21,142 nucleotides of DNA from VFZS01 sp964353255 (GTDB lineage: Bacteria; Acidobacteriota; Terriglobia; Bryobacterales; Bryobacteraceae), in the NCBI GenBank assembly GCA_964353255.1, contig CAYGVJ010000098.1:1-21142 (forward strand), read 5' to 3'. Below, in pieces: positions 7,738-16,100 of the stretch. The position numbers and the translations under genes are program-made. Positions within the stretch are counted from its first letter, which is position 1. Each line of letters starts with the position of its first letter. The notes beneath the pieces are model-generated. The model did not search any database and was not told where the DNA came from. It saw only the letters and a list, made by a program, of their open reading frames with translations.

Positions 7738-9390
7738 TTAATTCTCTTCGAATTCCGCCTCGGACGTCGCGGGGCTCGCCTGAGGCTCGTCTTCGCGCCG
7801 CTTGACGCTGAAGCCGGTCAGGAAGGCAGTCTCCAGCGGGTACACCTCCGGGTCAAAGATGACCCAGTAGAAGTGCCAGACCACGATGGAGAGAGTGGCC
7901 AGGATAGCCTCATAGAAGTGAACCACGGTGGCGAAATCCAGGGCGCTCTTGGGCAGCCAGGCCAGGGTGAGGTCGTTGGACCACAGCATAAGGCCCGTGA
8001 GGGCCATGATCACGGCGCCCCACACCACGGCCCAGTACTCAGCCTTCTCGACGTAACTGTGCGCCGACAAGCTGGGCCGGCGGGAACTCAGCCCCAGGTT
8101 GTAGGCCAGGCTGCCTGCCGCCTCGGCGACATCGCTGCGCACCGGCCACAGAGCGCGCCAGTGGCCGCGCAGGCGCCGGCTGAGAGCCAGCGAACCGGCG
8201 TGGGCGGCGGCCACGGCCAGCAGCACCACGCCCGCGATGCGGTGCACGGTCCCGCGCACCGGCCAGTACTGCTCCCAGTGCACCAGGGGCCGAGCCCACC
8301 ACTCGCCCGGGTACTTCAAGGCAAATCCGCTCCACGCCAGCACGACGAAGGAAAGCACCAGCAGCCCGTGCTCGAGGCGCTCGAAGCCGTACATGCGAAG
8401 CTCCCGGCCCGACGGGGGAGGCACCAGGGCGAAACCGGGCCGGAACCGGCGCGCCACCAGCTTGCGCACCCAATCCCCGAGGTTGTGCAGGAACATCAAG
8501 CCCAGCAGGACAGGAATGAGGATGCGGTAGCCGTACCGCGCCCAGTGCACCGCCGCAGGCTCGCCGCGCCCCTCGAGCTGATGGATGCTGCCGAGCGCGA
8601 AGCGGCGTCCCGCGCCGGGATGACAACGCCCGCAGGTGGCGGGCAGGTTCTTGGGGTTGATGCTGGAACGCGGATCCGAGGAAGGCAGGATGTTGTGCAC
8701 GCCGTGGCAGCTCGCGCAATTGGCCACCGACTGGGAGCCGGCTTTGACCGCCAGCCCATGATACGAGGCGTCAAAGCTCACTACCCGGTCCGCCAGGAGA
8801 CCGAAACGGCGCGAAAGCTGCACGTTGCCGTGGCACTGGGCGCAGGTCTCGCGGATGTGCCCAGGGCTCACCGAAGAGGCGGGGCTGGAGGCCGGCAGTA
8901 TTGAGTGCTCGCCGTGGCAGCTGGTGCAGACCGGCGCGGCGGTCACCCCGCGCTCGACCGCCCGGCCGTGCACGCTGCCGCGGTACTGCTCGGCCACCTG
9001 GGAATGACACATCCCGCAGGTCTCCGGAACTCCCTTGTGGAACTCCGCCGAGCCGGCGCGCTTCACCTCGTGGGCGCCGCCGTGGCACACATCGCAACCA
9101 GGAGCGGCGGCATTGCCGGCCCTCAAGGCCCGGCCGTGAGCGCTGGCGGCGTGCTCAGCGGCTATCGCCGAATGGCACGGGGCGCACTCCGGCTTGGCCA
9201 CACCCGTCGGATGCGGGTAGCTCTCGTGCTTGGGGTGACAGGTGGCGCACGCCACCGCGGCGTGCGCTGAAGCCTGAACCTTCTTGACTTGATCGTGGCA
9301 GCCTGAGCACGGCTCGGTGGCCGTCTGGGCCAGCACCGCCGCCCCCCAGGCCGCCAAAGAAAAGGTCGTGAGGACGGCAGCGGCCCGCAT
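7738..9390 (-). CDS. 9-heme cytochrome c fused to a membrane cytochrome b module (CbcL-like)
   Basis: This 550-aa protein has a signal peptide (residues 1-21) and nine CXXCH motifs (starting at 28, 48, 69, 99, 125, 155, 183, 225 and 253). About five membrane helices follow (286-304, 340-357, 380-400, 452-470, 488-510), with histidines placed as in di-heme b-type subunits (LEHGLLVLSF, TVHRIAGV, VVHFYEAI, VVWHFYW). Nine c hemes plus a b module is the same plan as Geobacter CbcL, an inner-membrane quinone-linked cytochrome used in metal respiration; homology is inferred from layout, not from a search. It shares the repeated HG...CXXCH...CXXCH module with the 19-heme protein at 3461-6265, so the two look like paralogues. 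It starts one base after the stop of the Cys-rich gene and is 4 bp from the hexaheme gene. Confidence 0.87.
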   Translation of the reverse strand: MRAAAVLTTFSLAAWGAAVLAQTATEPCSGCHDQVKKVQASAHAAVACATCHPKHESYPHPTGVAKPECAPCHSAIAAEHAASAHGRALRAGNAAAPGCDVCHGGAHEVKRAGSAEFHKGVPETCGMCHSQVAEQYRGSVHGRAVERGVTAAPVCTSCHGEHSILPASSPASSVSPGHIRETCAQCHGNVQLSRRFGLLADRVVSFDASYHGLAVKAGSQSVANCASCHGVHNILPSSDPRSSINPKNLPATCGRCHPGAGRRFALGSIHQLEGRGEPAAVHWARYGYRILIPVLLGLMFLHNLGDWVRKLVARRFRPGFALVPPPSGRELRMYGFERLEHGLLVLSFVVLAWSGFALKYPGEWWARPLVHWEQYWPVRGTVHRIAGVVLLAVAAAHAGSLALSRRLRGHWRALWPVRSDVAEAAGSLAYNLGLSSRRPSLSAHSYVEKAEYWAVVWGAVIMALTGLMLWSNDLTLAWLPKSALDFATVVHFYEAILATLSIVVWHFYWVIFDPEVYPLETAFLTGFSVKRREDEPQASPATSEAEFEEN

Positions 9391-9391
9391 G

Positions 9392-9715
9392 CTACGCCAG
9401 AGCCGCCTGCCGGATGATGTCTACCACCTCCGCCAAGTATAGATCCAGCGCACATCGCCCCTGCGAGCGCAGCTCACAGCTTCCGTCCAGCGCCGCATCG
9501 ATGCAGACCCCGCAGACGTTCTCCCGAATGGCCTCCCGGTAGTCTTCCAGGCGCGGGCTGTCGGTGGCCAGGACAGCCTGCACCACCAACGGAAGAAGGT
9601 CCCGCAACACGCAGCGGCCCTCCGGCTGAGCTTCACAACTCAGGGGACGGACGGCGCACATCTCGCAGATCCGGCTCCGCACGAGCTCCTGCACTTCGTC
9701 CAGAGAACGCCGCAT
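9392..9715 (-). CDS. Small 8-cysteine protein with two internal repeats
   Basis: I do not recognise a named family. The 107-aa product is two tandem repeats. Each has the pattern I/V-C-X2-C-X(6 or 8)-C-X7-C-x-L-x-x-x-L followed by an amphipathic helix: Cys17, 20, 27, 35 and Cys68, 71, 80, 88. Four cysteines per repeat suggest one metal site each, either a [4Fe-4S] cluster or zinc. No signal peptide or CXXCH is present, so it is probably cytoplasmic or on the inner membrane face. I chose the ATG at 9715 because it sits one base after the stop of the receiver-like gene; upstream in-frame codons up to 9874 overlap that gene and encode an Arg-rich, implausible extension. It sits mid-operon between a receiver-like protein and the 9-heme b/c cytochrome, so a redox or assembly role is plausible but is inference. 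Confidence 0.75.
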   Translation of the reverse strand: MRRSLDEVQELVRSRICEMCAVRPLSCEAQPEGRCVLRDLLPLVVQAVLATDSPRLEDYREAIRENVCGVCIDAALDGSCELRSQGRCALDLYLAEVVDIIRQAALA

Positions 9716-9716
9716 C

Positions 9717-10109
9717 TCAGCCCCGCTCTCCACCCGCCTCGCGGGCGCCGTGGCGCGCCGAGGGGTCTGCCGGCCCCGGCGGCGGCTTGGCGACGCGCAG
9801 TTCCGCCGCCATGATCGCCAGAACCGCCGTGCTGAGGGGCTCCTCGGTGAAGACCACCGAGCGGATGCCCGCATTCCACGCCCGCGACAGACACTGCGGA
9901 TCGTTCTCGGTGATCAGGATGATCCGCTCGGGGTTGACCGGCGGAAAGGGCAGACGGTCCAGACCGTCGCAGTCCACGACGATCACGCCTCCCTGTGCCG
10001 GATCCGGAGACTCCACCCGCTGAACCAGGCGAACGCCGCTCCCCTCCAGCAACTCCTGCAAGGCGCCGGCGTACCGCGAGTCGCCTATCGCCAGTTGGAC
10101 CGTCTCCAT
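9717..10109 (-). CDS. Degenerate CheY-like receiver-domain protein
   Basis: This 130-aa protein has a CheY-like alternation of strands and helices: VQLAIGDSRYAGALQELLEGSG, then GVIVVDCDGL, RIILITENDP, AWNAGIRSVVFTEEPLSTAVLAIMAAEL. An aspartate (Asp46) and a Ser/Thr position (in ILITEN) fit a receiver, but the acidic pair at the first strand is reduced to one Asp. The invariant Lys before Pro near the last strand is replaced (FTEEPLS). It is therefore probably a pseudo-receiver that does not undergo normal phosphotransfer. There is no output domain, only a Pro/Arg/Gly-rich tail. The start at 10109 has GGAG about nine bases upstream. The stop is one base from the 8-Cys gene, so they are co-translated in the cytochrome operon. 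Confidence 0.68.
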   Translation of the reverse strand: METVQLAIGDSRYAGALQELLEGSGVRLVQRVESPDPAQGGVIVVDCDGLDRLPFPPVNPERIILITENDPQCLSRAWNAGIRSVVFTEEPLSTAVLAIMAAELRVAKPPPGPADPSARHGAREAGGERG

Positions 10110-10141
10110 ACCCTCGGACTCCCTGCCGGAGTCGGCTGGCT

Positions 10142-10293
10142 GCCGCTAGGTCCAATACTGTTCAGTTTACGGGATACTGACCGCTCCCTGACGGTCGCGG
10201 CTCGGCAACAGCTTGCGAGGTGCATGAAACCTAGCCGAGCCACGAGCGTGAGCGAGTGGTCCAGCCTTAACTGAACAGTATTGCCGCTAGGTC
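10142..10293. mobile_element. MITE-like hairpin element with 11-12-bp direct repeats, inserted in the cytochrome operon
   Basis: Terminal inverted repeats aatactgttcagtt (10154-10167) and aactgaacagtatt (10269-10282) match perfectly. The similarity resumes further in: 10180-10205 pairs with 10235-10260 at 21 of 26 positions, so almost the whole 130-bp element folds into one imperfect hairpin. The flanks carry the direct repeat gccgctaggtc (10142-10152 and 10283-10293), a typical target duplication; with one shared T it is 12 bp. The right copy includes the TAG stop of the monoheme gene. There is no internal ORF, so a transposase elsewhere would have to move it. Without it, the monoheme and receiver-like genes would be only some 35 bp apart. 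Confidence 0.75.
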
Positions 10294-10502
10294 TTCTCCT
10301 TCTCCTGGCAGTCCTTGAGCGACTTGGTGGTCTTGTAGCACTCCCCCACCTTGTTCAGTTCTTTGCCCTTGGTGTGGCAGACCGTGCACTTGGCGCCATT
10401 CTCCTTCTTGGTGTACTCGGGCTTGGCGTAAGAGACCGAGGTCGCCACCGTCAGGCCGGCAGCCAGGGCAAAGGCCGTCAGAATGTAGTTGAACTTGCGC
10501 AT
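10287..10502 (-). CDS. Small periplasmic monoheme cytochrome c
   Basis: This 71-aa precursor has a signal peptide (MRKFNYILTAFALAAGLTVATSVSYA) followed by a mature domain of about 45 residues. It has one heme motif, CTVCH (39-43), and two further cysteines (55 and 65) that could form a disulfide. The mature part is Lys/Glu-rich, fitting a soluble periplasmic electron shuttle. I chose the ATG at 10502 because AGGGAGG lies 4 bases upstream; an in-frame start at 10529 would overlap the -12 region of the promoter. It is the first gene of the minus-strand cytochrome operon, directly behind a candidate sigma-54 promoter, and its stop codon lies inside the direct repeat of the MITE-like element. No clear distal Met ligand is visible. 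Confidence 0.78.
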   Translation of the reverse strand: MRKFNYILTAFALAAGLTVATSVSYAKPEYTKKENGAKCTVCHTKGKELNKVGECYKTTKSLKDCQEKEKT

Positions 10503-10525
10503 TGAACCTCCCTGCCGAGTGTAGC

Positions 10526-10540
10526 GCAATTCAATCGCCA
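10526..10540 (-). promoter_or_regulatory. Candidate sigma-54 (-24/-12) promoter of the cytochrome operon
   Basis: On the minus strand the sequence reads TGGCGA-TTGAA-TTGC: the invariant GG and GC are exactly 10 bases apart, and TGGC and TTGC both match the consensus TGGCAC-N5-TTGC. The predicted start lies near 10515, about 12 bases before the ATG and just ahead of the AGGGAGG ribosome site. A divergent sigma-54 activator gene (broken) and a perfect inverted repeat 70-110 bp upstream support the call. Confidence 0.6.
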
Positions 10541-10581
10541 GACGACCGAACGCGTTTTCCCCGCTTCACGATATAGCTGGG

Positions 10582-10623
10582 CCGCCTTCCCGGCGGGGGC
10601 AAGAATCGGCTCCGGGAAGGCGG
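10582..10623. promoter_or_regulatory. Perfect 12-bp inverted repeat, candidate activator (UAS) site
   Basis: ccgccttcccgg (10582-10593) and ccgggaaggcgg (10612-10623) are perfect inverted copies 18 bp apart. The centre is about 88 bp upstream of the predicted sigma-54 start, the usual distance for an NtrC-type enhancer-binding site, and 37 bp upstream of the activator start codon. A terminator is the alternative, but there is no T-tract and no gene ends here. Confidence 0.45.
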
Positions 10624-10639
10624 TGGGCGAAGTGACCCA

Positions 10640-11627
<988 letters not shown>

Positions 11628-11723
11628 GACAGGCCACCCTGAGGGGACACGCCCTGTCTCGTGGCCACCTCCGCAGCGCCGCTGGTGCGGTCCCGCCGCA
11701 GGCTCTCGATCCAGTCCGGCAGC

Positions 11724-13049
11724 TCAGCCACGGGCGACCGCCGGGTAGACCTTGCGGATGGCCGTGATAATGTCGTCCACGTCACGCGCGGTGTACTTGG
11801 GATCCAAGTTCGGGCCGGCAAAGCGGCCCAGGATGTCGATGGTCCGGGGACAGGTTTCCGGTCCGTACTTGATGGCGCGGCCGCGCGGCGAGGTGAACGA
11901 CGGCCAAGCCGGGTGCACCGTGACTTTGTTGATGATGTAAGGCAGGGTGGGCAGAATCACCGAGCCGCTGGGGCGGCTGACCGGCACGCCCTCGGCTCTC
12001 ATGGCCGCGATGAAGCGATCGCACAACTGACGGGTAGTGAAGCCGACGAAGACCGCGGCGCCCAGCTCGCCGTCCCGGTCGGGCAACTGCCGCAGGCGAA
12101 TCCCCGGCAAGTCCCGGATCCCTTCGTAAACCCGCCGGGCGTTGGCCCGCACCGCGCCCACGATGGTGTCCAGCTTCCGCAACTGCGCCAGCAGCACGCC
12201 GCCGCTGAACTCGTTCATGCGGAAGTTGGTGCCGACGAACACGTCCAGCTTCGGTTTGCCAACCACCCTCTCGTGCACGTCGCGCAGGTAGCCCAGATCG
12301 TGGAACCGGGCGGCGCGCTCGAACAGCACCGGATCGCTGGTGGTCACTGCCCCGCCCTCGCCCGCGGTGATGGTCTTGTTCAGTTGCAGGCTGTAGATGC
12401 CGAGGTCGCCGATCGAGCCCAGCGGGCGTCCCTTGTAGCTGGCGCCGACGCTCTGCGCGCAGTCTTCAAGCACTTTGAGGTTGTGCTTGCGGGCGATGGG
12501 CAGGATGCGGTCCAGATCGGCAGGGTTCCCCTGAAGGTGGACCGCCAGGATGAGCTTGGTCTGGGGCGTGATCCGGCTCTCGATGTCGGCCGGGTCGAGG
12601 TTAAAGCTCTCGTCGATTTCGGCGAACACGGGCAGGGCCCCGGCGTGCACCACGGCGTCGTGGCAGGAGTGCCAGGTCCAGGCCGGCAGGATCACTTCGT
12701 CGCCGGGCCCGATCTGGAACGCGGCCATGGCGCAGTGCAGCGCCGCGGTGCCGGAAGTCACCGCCAGGGCGAAGCGTGTCTGCATGCGGGCCGCGAACTC
12801 CTTCTCGAAAGTGGCGACCTTAATGGGCGGCTCGCTGCCCCGCCCGTACCAGCGGAAGGGCCGCCCGGTTTCGAGCACCTCGGCCAGCTCCTGCCGTTCC
12901 TTCTGGTCGTAGTACTGCGGTCCCCAGTAGTCGGCCCGCAAGGGTTTTGCCCGCACCGGGGTTCCGCCCTCGACGGCCAGTTGAGAAGCCGCCCCGGTGC
13001 GGCCCGCAGCCAGCGCCGCCGCGGCACAGAACTTTCTGCGATTCACCAT
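11724..13049 (-). CDS. DegT/DnrJ/EryC1-family aminotransferase with Tat-like signal
   Basis: This 441-aa PLP-dependent fold-type I enzyme is of the DegT/DnrJ/EryC1 (sugar aminotransferase) family. The family signatures are TSGTAALHCAM (about 98-108), GDEVILPAWTW (116-126), Asp196 in VLEDCAQSVGA (PLP pyridine N) and Lys225 in SLQLNKTITAGEGG (Schiff base). The N-terminus, MVNRRKFCAAAALAAG, carries a twin-arginine motif and a short hydrophobic stretch, suggesting Tat export or a relic of it; cytoplasmic sugar aminotransferases normally lack this. The ATG at 13049 has AGGGAG six bases upstream; the in-frame start at 13112 would hide the RR motif. It lies 107 bp downstream of the TonB receptor on the same strand and may be read with it. 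The substrate is unknown; no sugar-nucleotide pathway genes are nearby. Confidence 0.85.
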   Translation of the reverse strand: MVNRRKFCAAAALAAGRTGAASQLAVEGGTPVRAKPLRADYWGPQYYDQKERQELAEVLETGRPFRWYGRGSEPPIKVATFEKEFAARMQTRFALAVTSGTAALHCAMAAFQIGPGDEVILPAWTWHSCHDAVVHAGALPVFAEIDESFNLDPADIESRITPQTKLILAVHLQGNPADLDRILPIARKHNLKVLEDCAQSVGASYKGRPLGSIGDLGIYSLQLNKTITAGEGGAVTTSDPVLFERAARFHDLGYLRDVHERVVGKPKLDVFVGTNFRMNEFSGGVLLAQLRKLDTIVGAVRANARRVYEGIRDLPGIRLRQLPDRDGELGAAVFVGFTTRQLCDRFIAAMRAEGVPVSRPSGSVILPTLPYIINKVTVHPAWPSFTSPRGRAIKYGPETCPRTIDILGRFAGPNLDPKYTARDVDDIITAIRKVYPAVARG

Positions 13050-13156
13050 GTCAGTCTCCCTGTCAATCAGCATAGTCCCCGGGCCTCGGCGAGGCAACCC
13101 GTCGAGAGACAAGCAATCAGCCTGAAACTGCCCTCGGTTGCGCAGCTCTAAACGGC

Positions 13157-16100
13157 CTAGAACGACAAGCGAAACGCGAACTGCATGCTGCGCGGGAAAT
13201 TCTGCTGATTGATGGTGACCCTGCCGAAATTGTTCGAGGTCAGCCCCGTGTCCGGGCCCTGATAGATCGGCGTGTTGAACGCGTTGAACGCCTCAGCGCG
13301 GAACTGGAACGTAACGCGCTCGCGGATCTTGAAGTTCTTAAACATTGACAGATTCACCTGGGTGGCCCACATGTTCCGGATGTTGGGGAACCGATCGTCG
13401 TAGTTCCTCAGCGCGTAGTTGGGGAGCTGGGCCCAGGTAATCGGCTCGCCCTCCGCGCAGTTCGACTTCGCACCACTGGTGAGCAAGGTGCAGGTGCGGA
13501 ACCACTTGGCGTAAGTCTGCTGGCCCTCCGGCAGTTTGGGGTTGATCAGGTTGTAGGCGTCGGGCCGGCCGGTGGGAACGCCCGTCATCCACTCGAGCGA
13601 AGTATTGTACTGCCAGCCGCCGATAATCTTCTCGGCGACGCCGGTGGCGCCCGAAACCCAGCGCTTGCCTTTGCCGAAGGGCAGGTCGTACTGCAAAATG
13701 AAGGCAATGTGATGGGTCCGGTCGTAGTCGGCCAGGGTCCGGTATAGAAAGTCGTACTGGGCCTCACGGTAGCCGCGGGTTTGAAGAATCTTTCCCAAGG
13801 TGTAAGAGAAGTTGAACATCAGGCCCTGGCTGAAGCGTTTGTTGGCGCGGACCTCGAGCAGGTCTCCGGTCTGGCTCCCGTTGGGGATGCTGGCCTTGGT
13901 GACGCCGGTGAACTGGGGGTAGGGCTTGAGGATTTGTTCGCGGGTGGTGGTGGCGGCGTACATACTGGTCCCGATCATATCCGCGGCCCCGGCGTAGGGG
14001 TTAGGAGCCGAGCCGGTGCAGGCACTGTTAGTGGTGACGCACTGGAGCCGCTGATCCAGGGTGATGGCGTTTACGTTGCGGCTGCTGCTGAGGTTGCGGG
14101 TGCGGCTGCCGACATAAGACGCCTCCAGCGTGGTGTTCCACCAGGGGAGCTCGTACTCGAAGCCGAAGTTGAACTGGTGGACGCGCGGAGTGAAATAGGT
14201 CGAATCGTCGTAGGTCACGCTCTGGCCCACAAACGTTCTGACGCCGAGCGAGTTGCCGTAAGGCTGGAGGATCCCGGAAGGGAAGGGATTCGCCCAAGTG
14301 GAGTTGCCGGGTAGGTTGGGGATGTACTGGTCAACCCCGCCGCCGCTGGTAGCGACATAGGTAGTACTCCTGGAGTAGCCGTTCTGGCGCACCGTGACCA
14401 GGCCTCCCGTGCCGCCCAGGGGCAGAACGCTCATGCCGTAGGAAGCGCGCATCACCAGCCGGGGCCGGATCTGGTAGGCCAGGCCGAAGCGCGGCTGGAA
14501 GTCGGTGTACTTGGCGCTCCAGGTGGAGCGGTTGCCGGGAGCCGCGAAGACCAATCCGCCGGTCGCCGGGCCGCTGCCGAGGGTGTACTTGGCGGCGGAA
14601 TCCCATCCGGTGACCATGCGATCCCAGCGCTCGGTGATCGGGGTCTGGAGATCCCAACGCAGGCCCAGGTTCAGGCTCAACTTCGAAGTGAGCTTGAGGT
14701 TGTCCTGAATGTAGAGGCCGTAGGCCAGGAAGGTGGCGCTCGACTGCGCATTGACGTCGGTGTTGCCGCTGGCGACGTCACCCAGCAGGAACGAGGCGAT
14801 GCTGTTGCCGGAGGTGCTGTCGGAGGTCTGCGGGTTGCGCTGGGTGAAGCCGCCGGTAAAGGCAAAGTTGCCGTAGGTCCAGCCGGAGGTGTACCGGTTG
14901 GGGCGGATATCCGAGATCCGCGTGCCGATCTTGAAGAAGTGCCGGCCCACGGTCTTGGAGACCTCGCCGCTCAGGGTGTAGGCCTGATCCGGCCAAAATA
15001 TGCGGTTGCTGCTGTAGCCGCCGGTACCCATCGTCAGGTAGCCAGAGTAAGCCAACTGCGGGAAGTGGACGGCGGGGGCGGAGCCGATGGGCCTGGTCCA
15101 GCCGAGTTTCGAGCCATCGAACTTATCGGCCATCTCCTGGGCGCTGTAGTTGATGTAGCGCTGCCAGGCGGCGCGGACATTCACTACGGTCGTGGCATTG
15201 ACGGTCCAGACGTGGTCCAGTGTGGAAGCGTAGTTGATGCGTCGCAGCGGGTCATTGCCGGACTTGGCCGGACTGTCCTGAATGCCGTTCCCGGCGCGGT
15301 ACTCGAAGCCCCAGTTCTGACTGACGCTGCCCGAGGTGCGCTGGTTCTGGTTCCACACGAAATCGAACTTGGAATACCAGGCGTTATAGCCGTACTTGCC
15401 AATGTTGGGCGAAGAGATGTAATTGTTGACGCGGGTGTAGGCGTTGCCGGCGGTGTTGGAATGGGGGAAGAACGCCATGATGTTCTTGGAGATCGCGCTC
15501 TGGGAGGCATCCGGCAGCTTGTTGCCGGAGAAAGGCGTGCGGGCGAAGCCGCTGCCCGATGCGACGGTGCTTAAGGGATCGTAAATCACAATCAATTGAC
15601 CGGAGGCGTTGCGCGTGTCCGAAAAGTCGCCCACGCGCTCCAACTCGCTCGGCACGGTGGTGGTAACAGGGAAGGGGACACGCTCCCGGAAGCCCTCGTA
15701 CCAGCCTGAGAAGAAAAGTCTGTCCTTCTTGATCGGGCCGCTCACCAGCGTCGAGAAGTCGTTCCACTGGTGTTGCGTGGCCTTGATGGAGGATTGATTG
15801 GTTTGGGTGGCGACAGCGTCGAAAATGTTGTTGCGAACGTACTCGGAAAGCGTGCCGTGGAATTCGTTCGAGCCGCCCTTCATGGTCATGTTTAGGACCC
15901 CGCCTCCGGACAGGCCCAGTGAGGCGTCGGAAGAGGGCGAGGCGACCTTGAATTCCTGGATGCCGTCCACCAGGGGAGCGAACTTCCATTCGCCGGTGCC
16001 GGCGTTGATGGAGGCGCCGTCGAGGTTGAACTGGTTGCTGCTGGTTGCGCCTCCGTGGATCGTCAGACTGCCGTTGGTGTCCCAGGCGCGAGTGCCGGAG

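Noticed and set aside
7714..8904. 396-codon plus-strand open frame opposite the 9-heme cytochrome
   Set aside because: Shadow of a gene with nine CXXCH motifs and b-type membrane helices.
3461..10502. Assigning the cytochrome locus to nitrate/nitrite reduction because of the NapC-like protein
   Set aside because: No NapA, NrfA or other catalytic reductase is present; NapC-type proteins serve many pathways.
11628..11723. Terminator between the broken activator and the convergent DegT-type gene
   Set aside because: gacagg/cctgtc can pair (11628-11633 with 11653-11658), but the stem is only 6 bp with a 19-nt loop and no T-tract, too weak to call.
13083..13095. gcctcggcgaggc stem as a terminator after the TonB receptor
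   Set aside because: The stem is only 5 bp with a 3-nt loop and no T-run; it does not exclude read-through into the DegT-type gene.
11661..13151. 496-codon plus-strand open frame opposite the DegT-type gene
   Set aside because: Antisense to a convincing PLP enzyme; composition is Gln/Val/Arg/Gly-rich without motifs.
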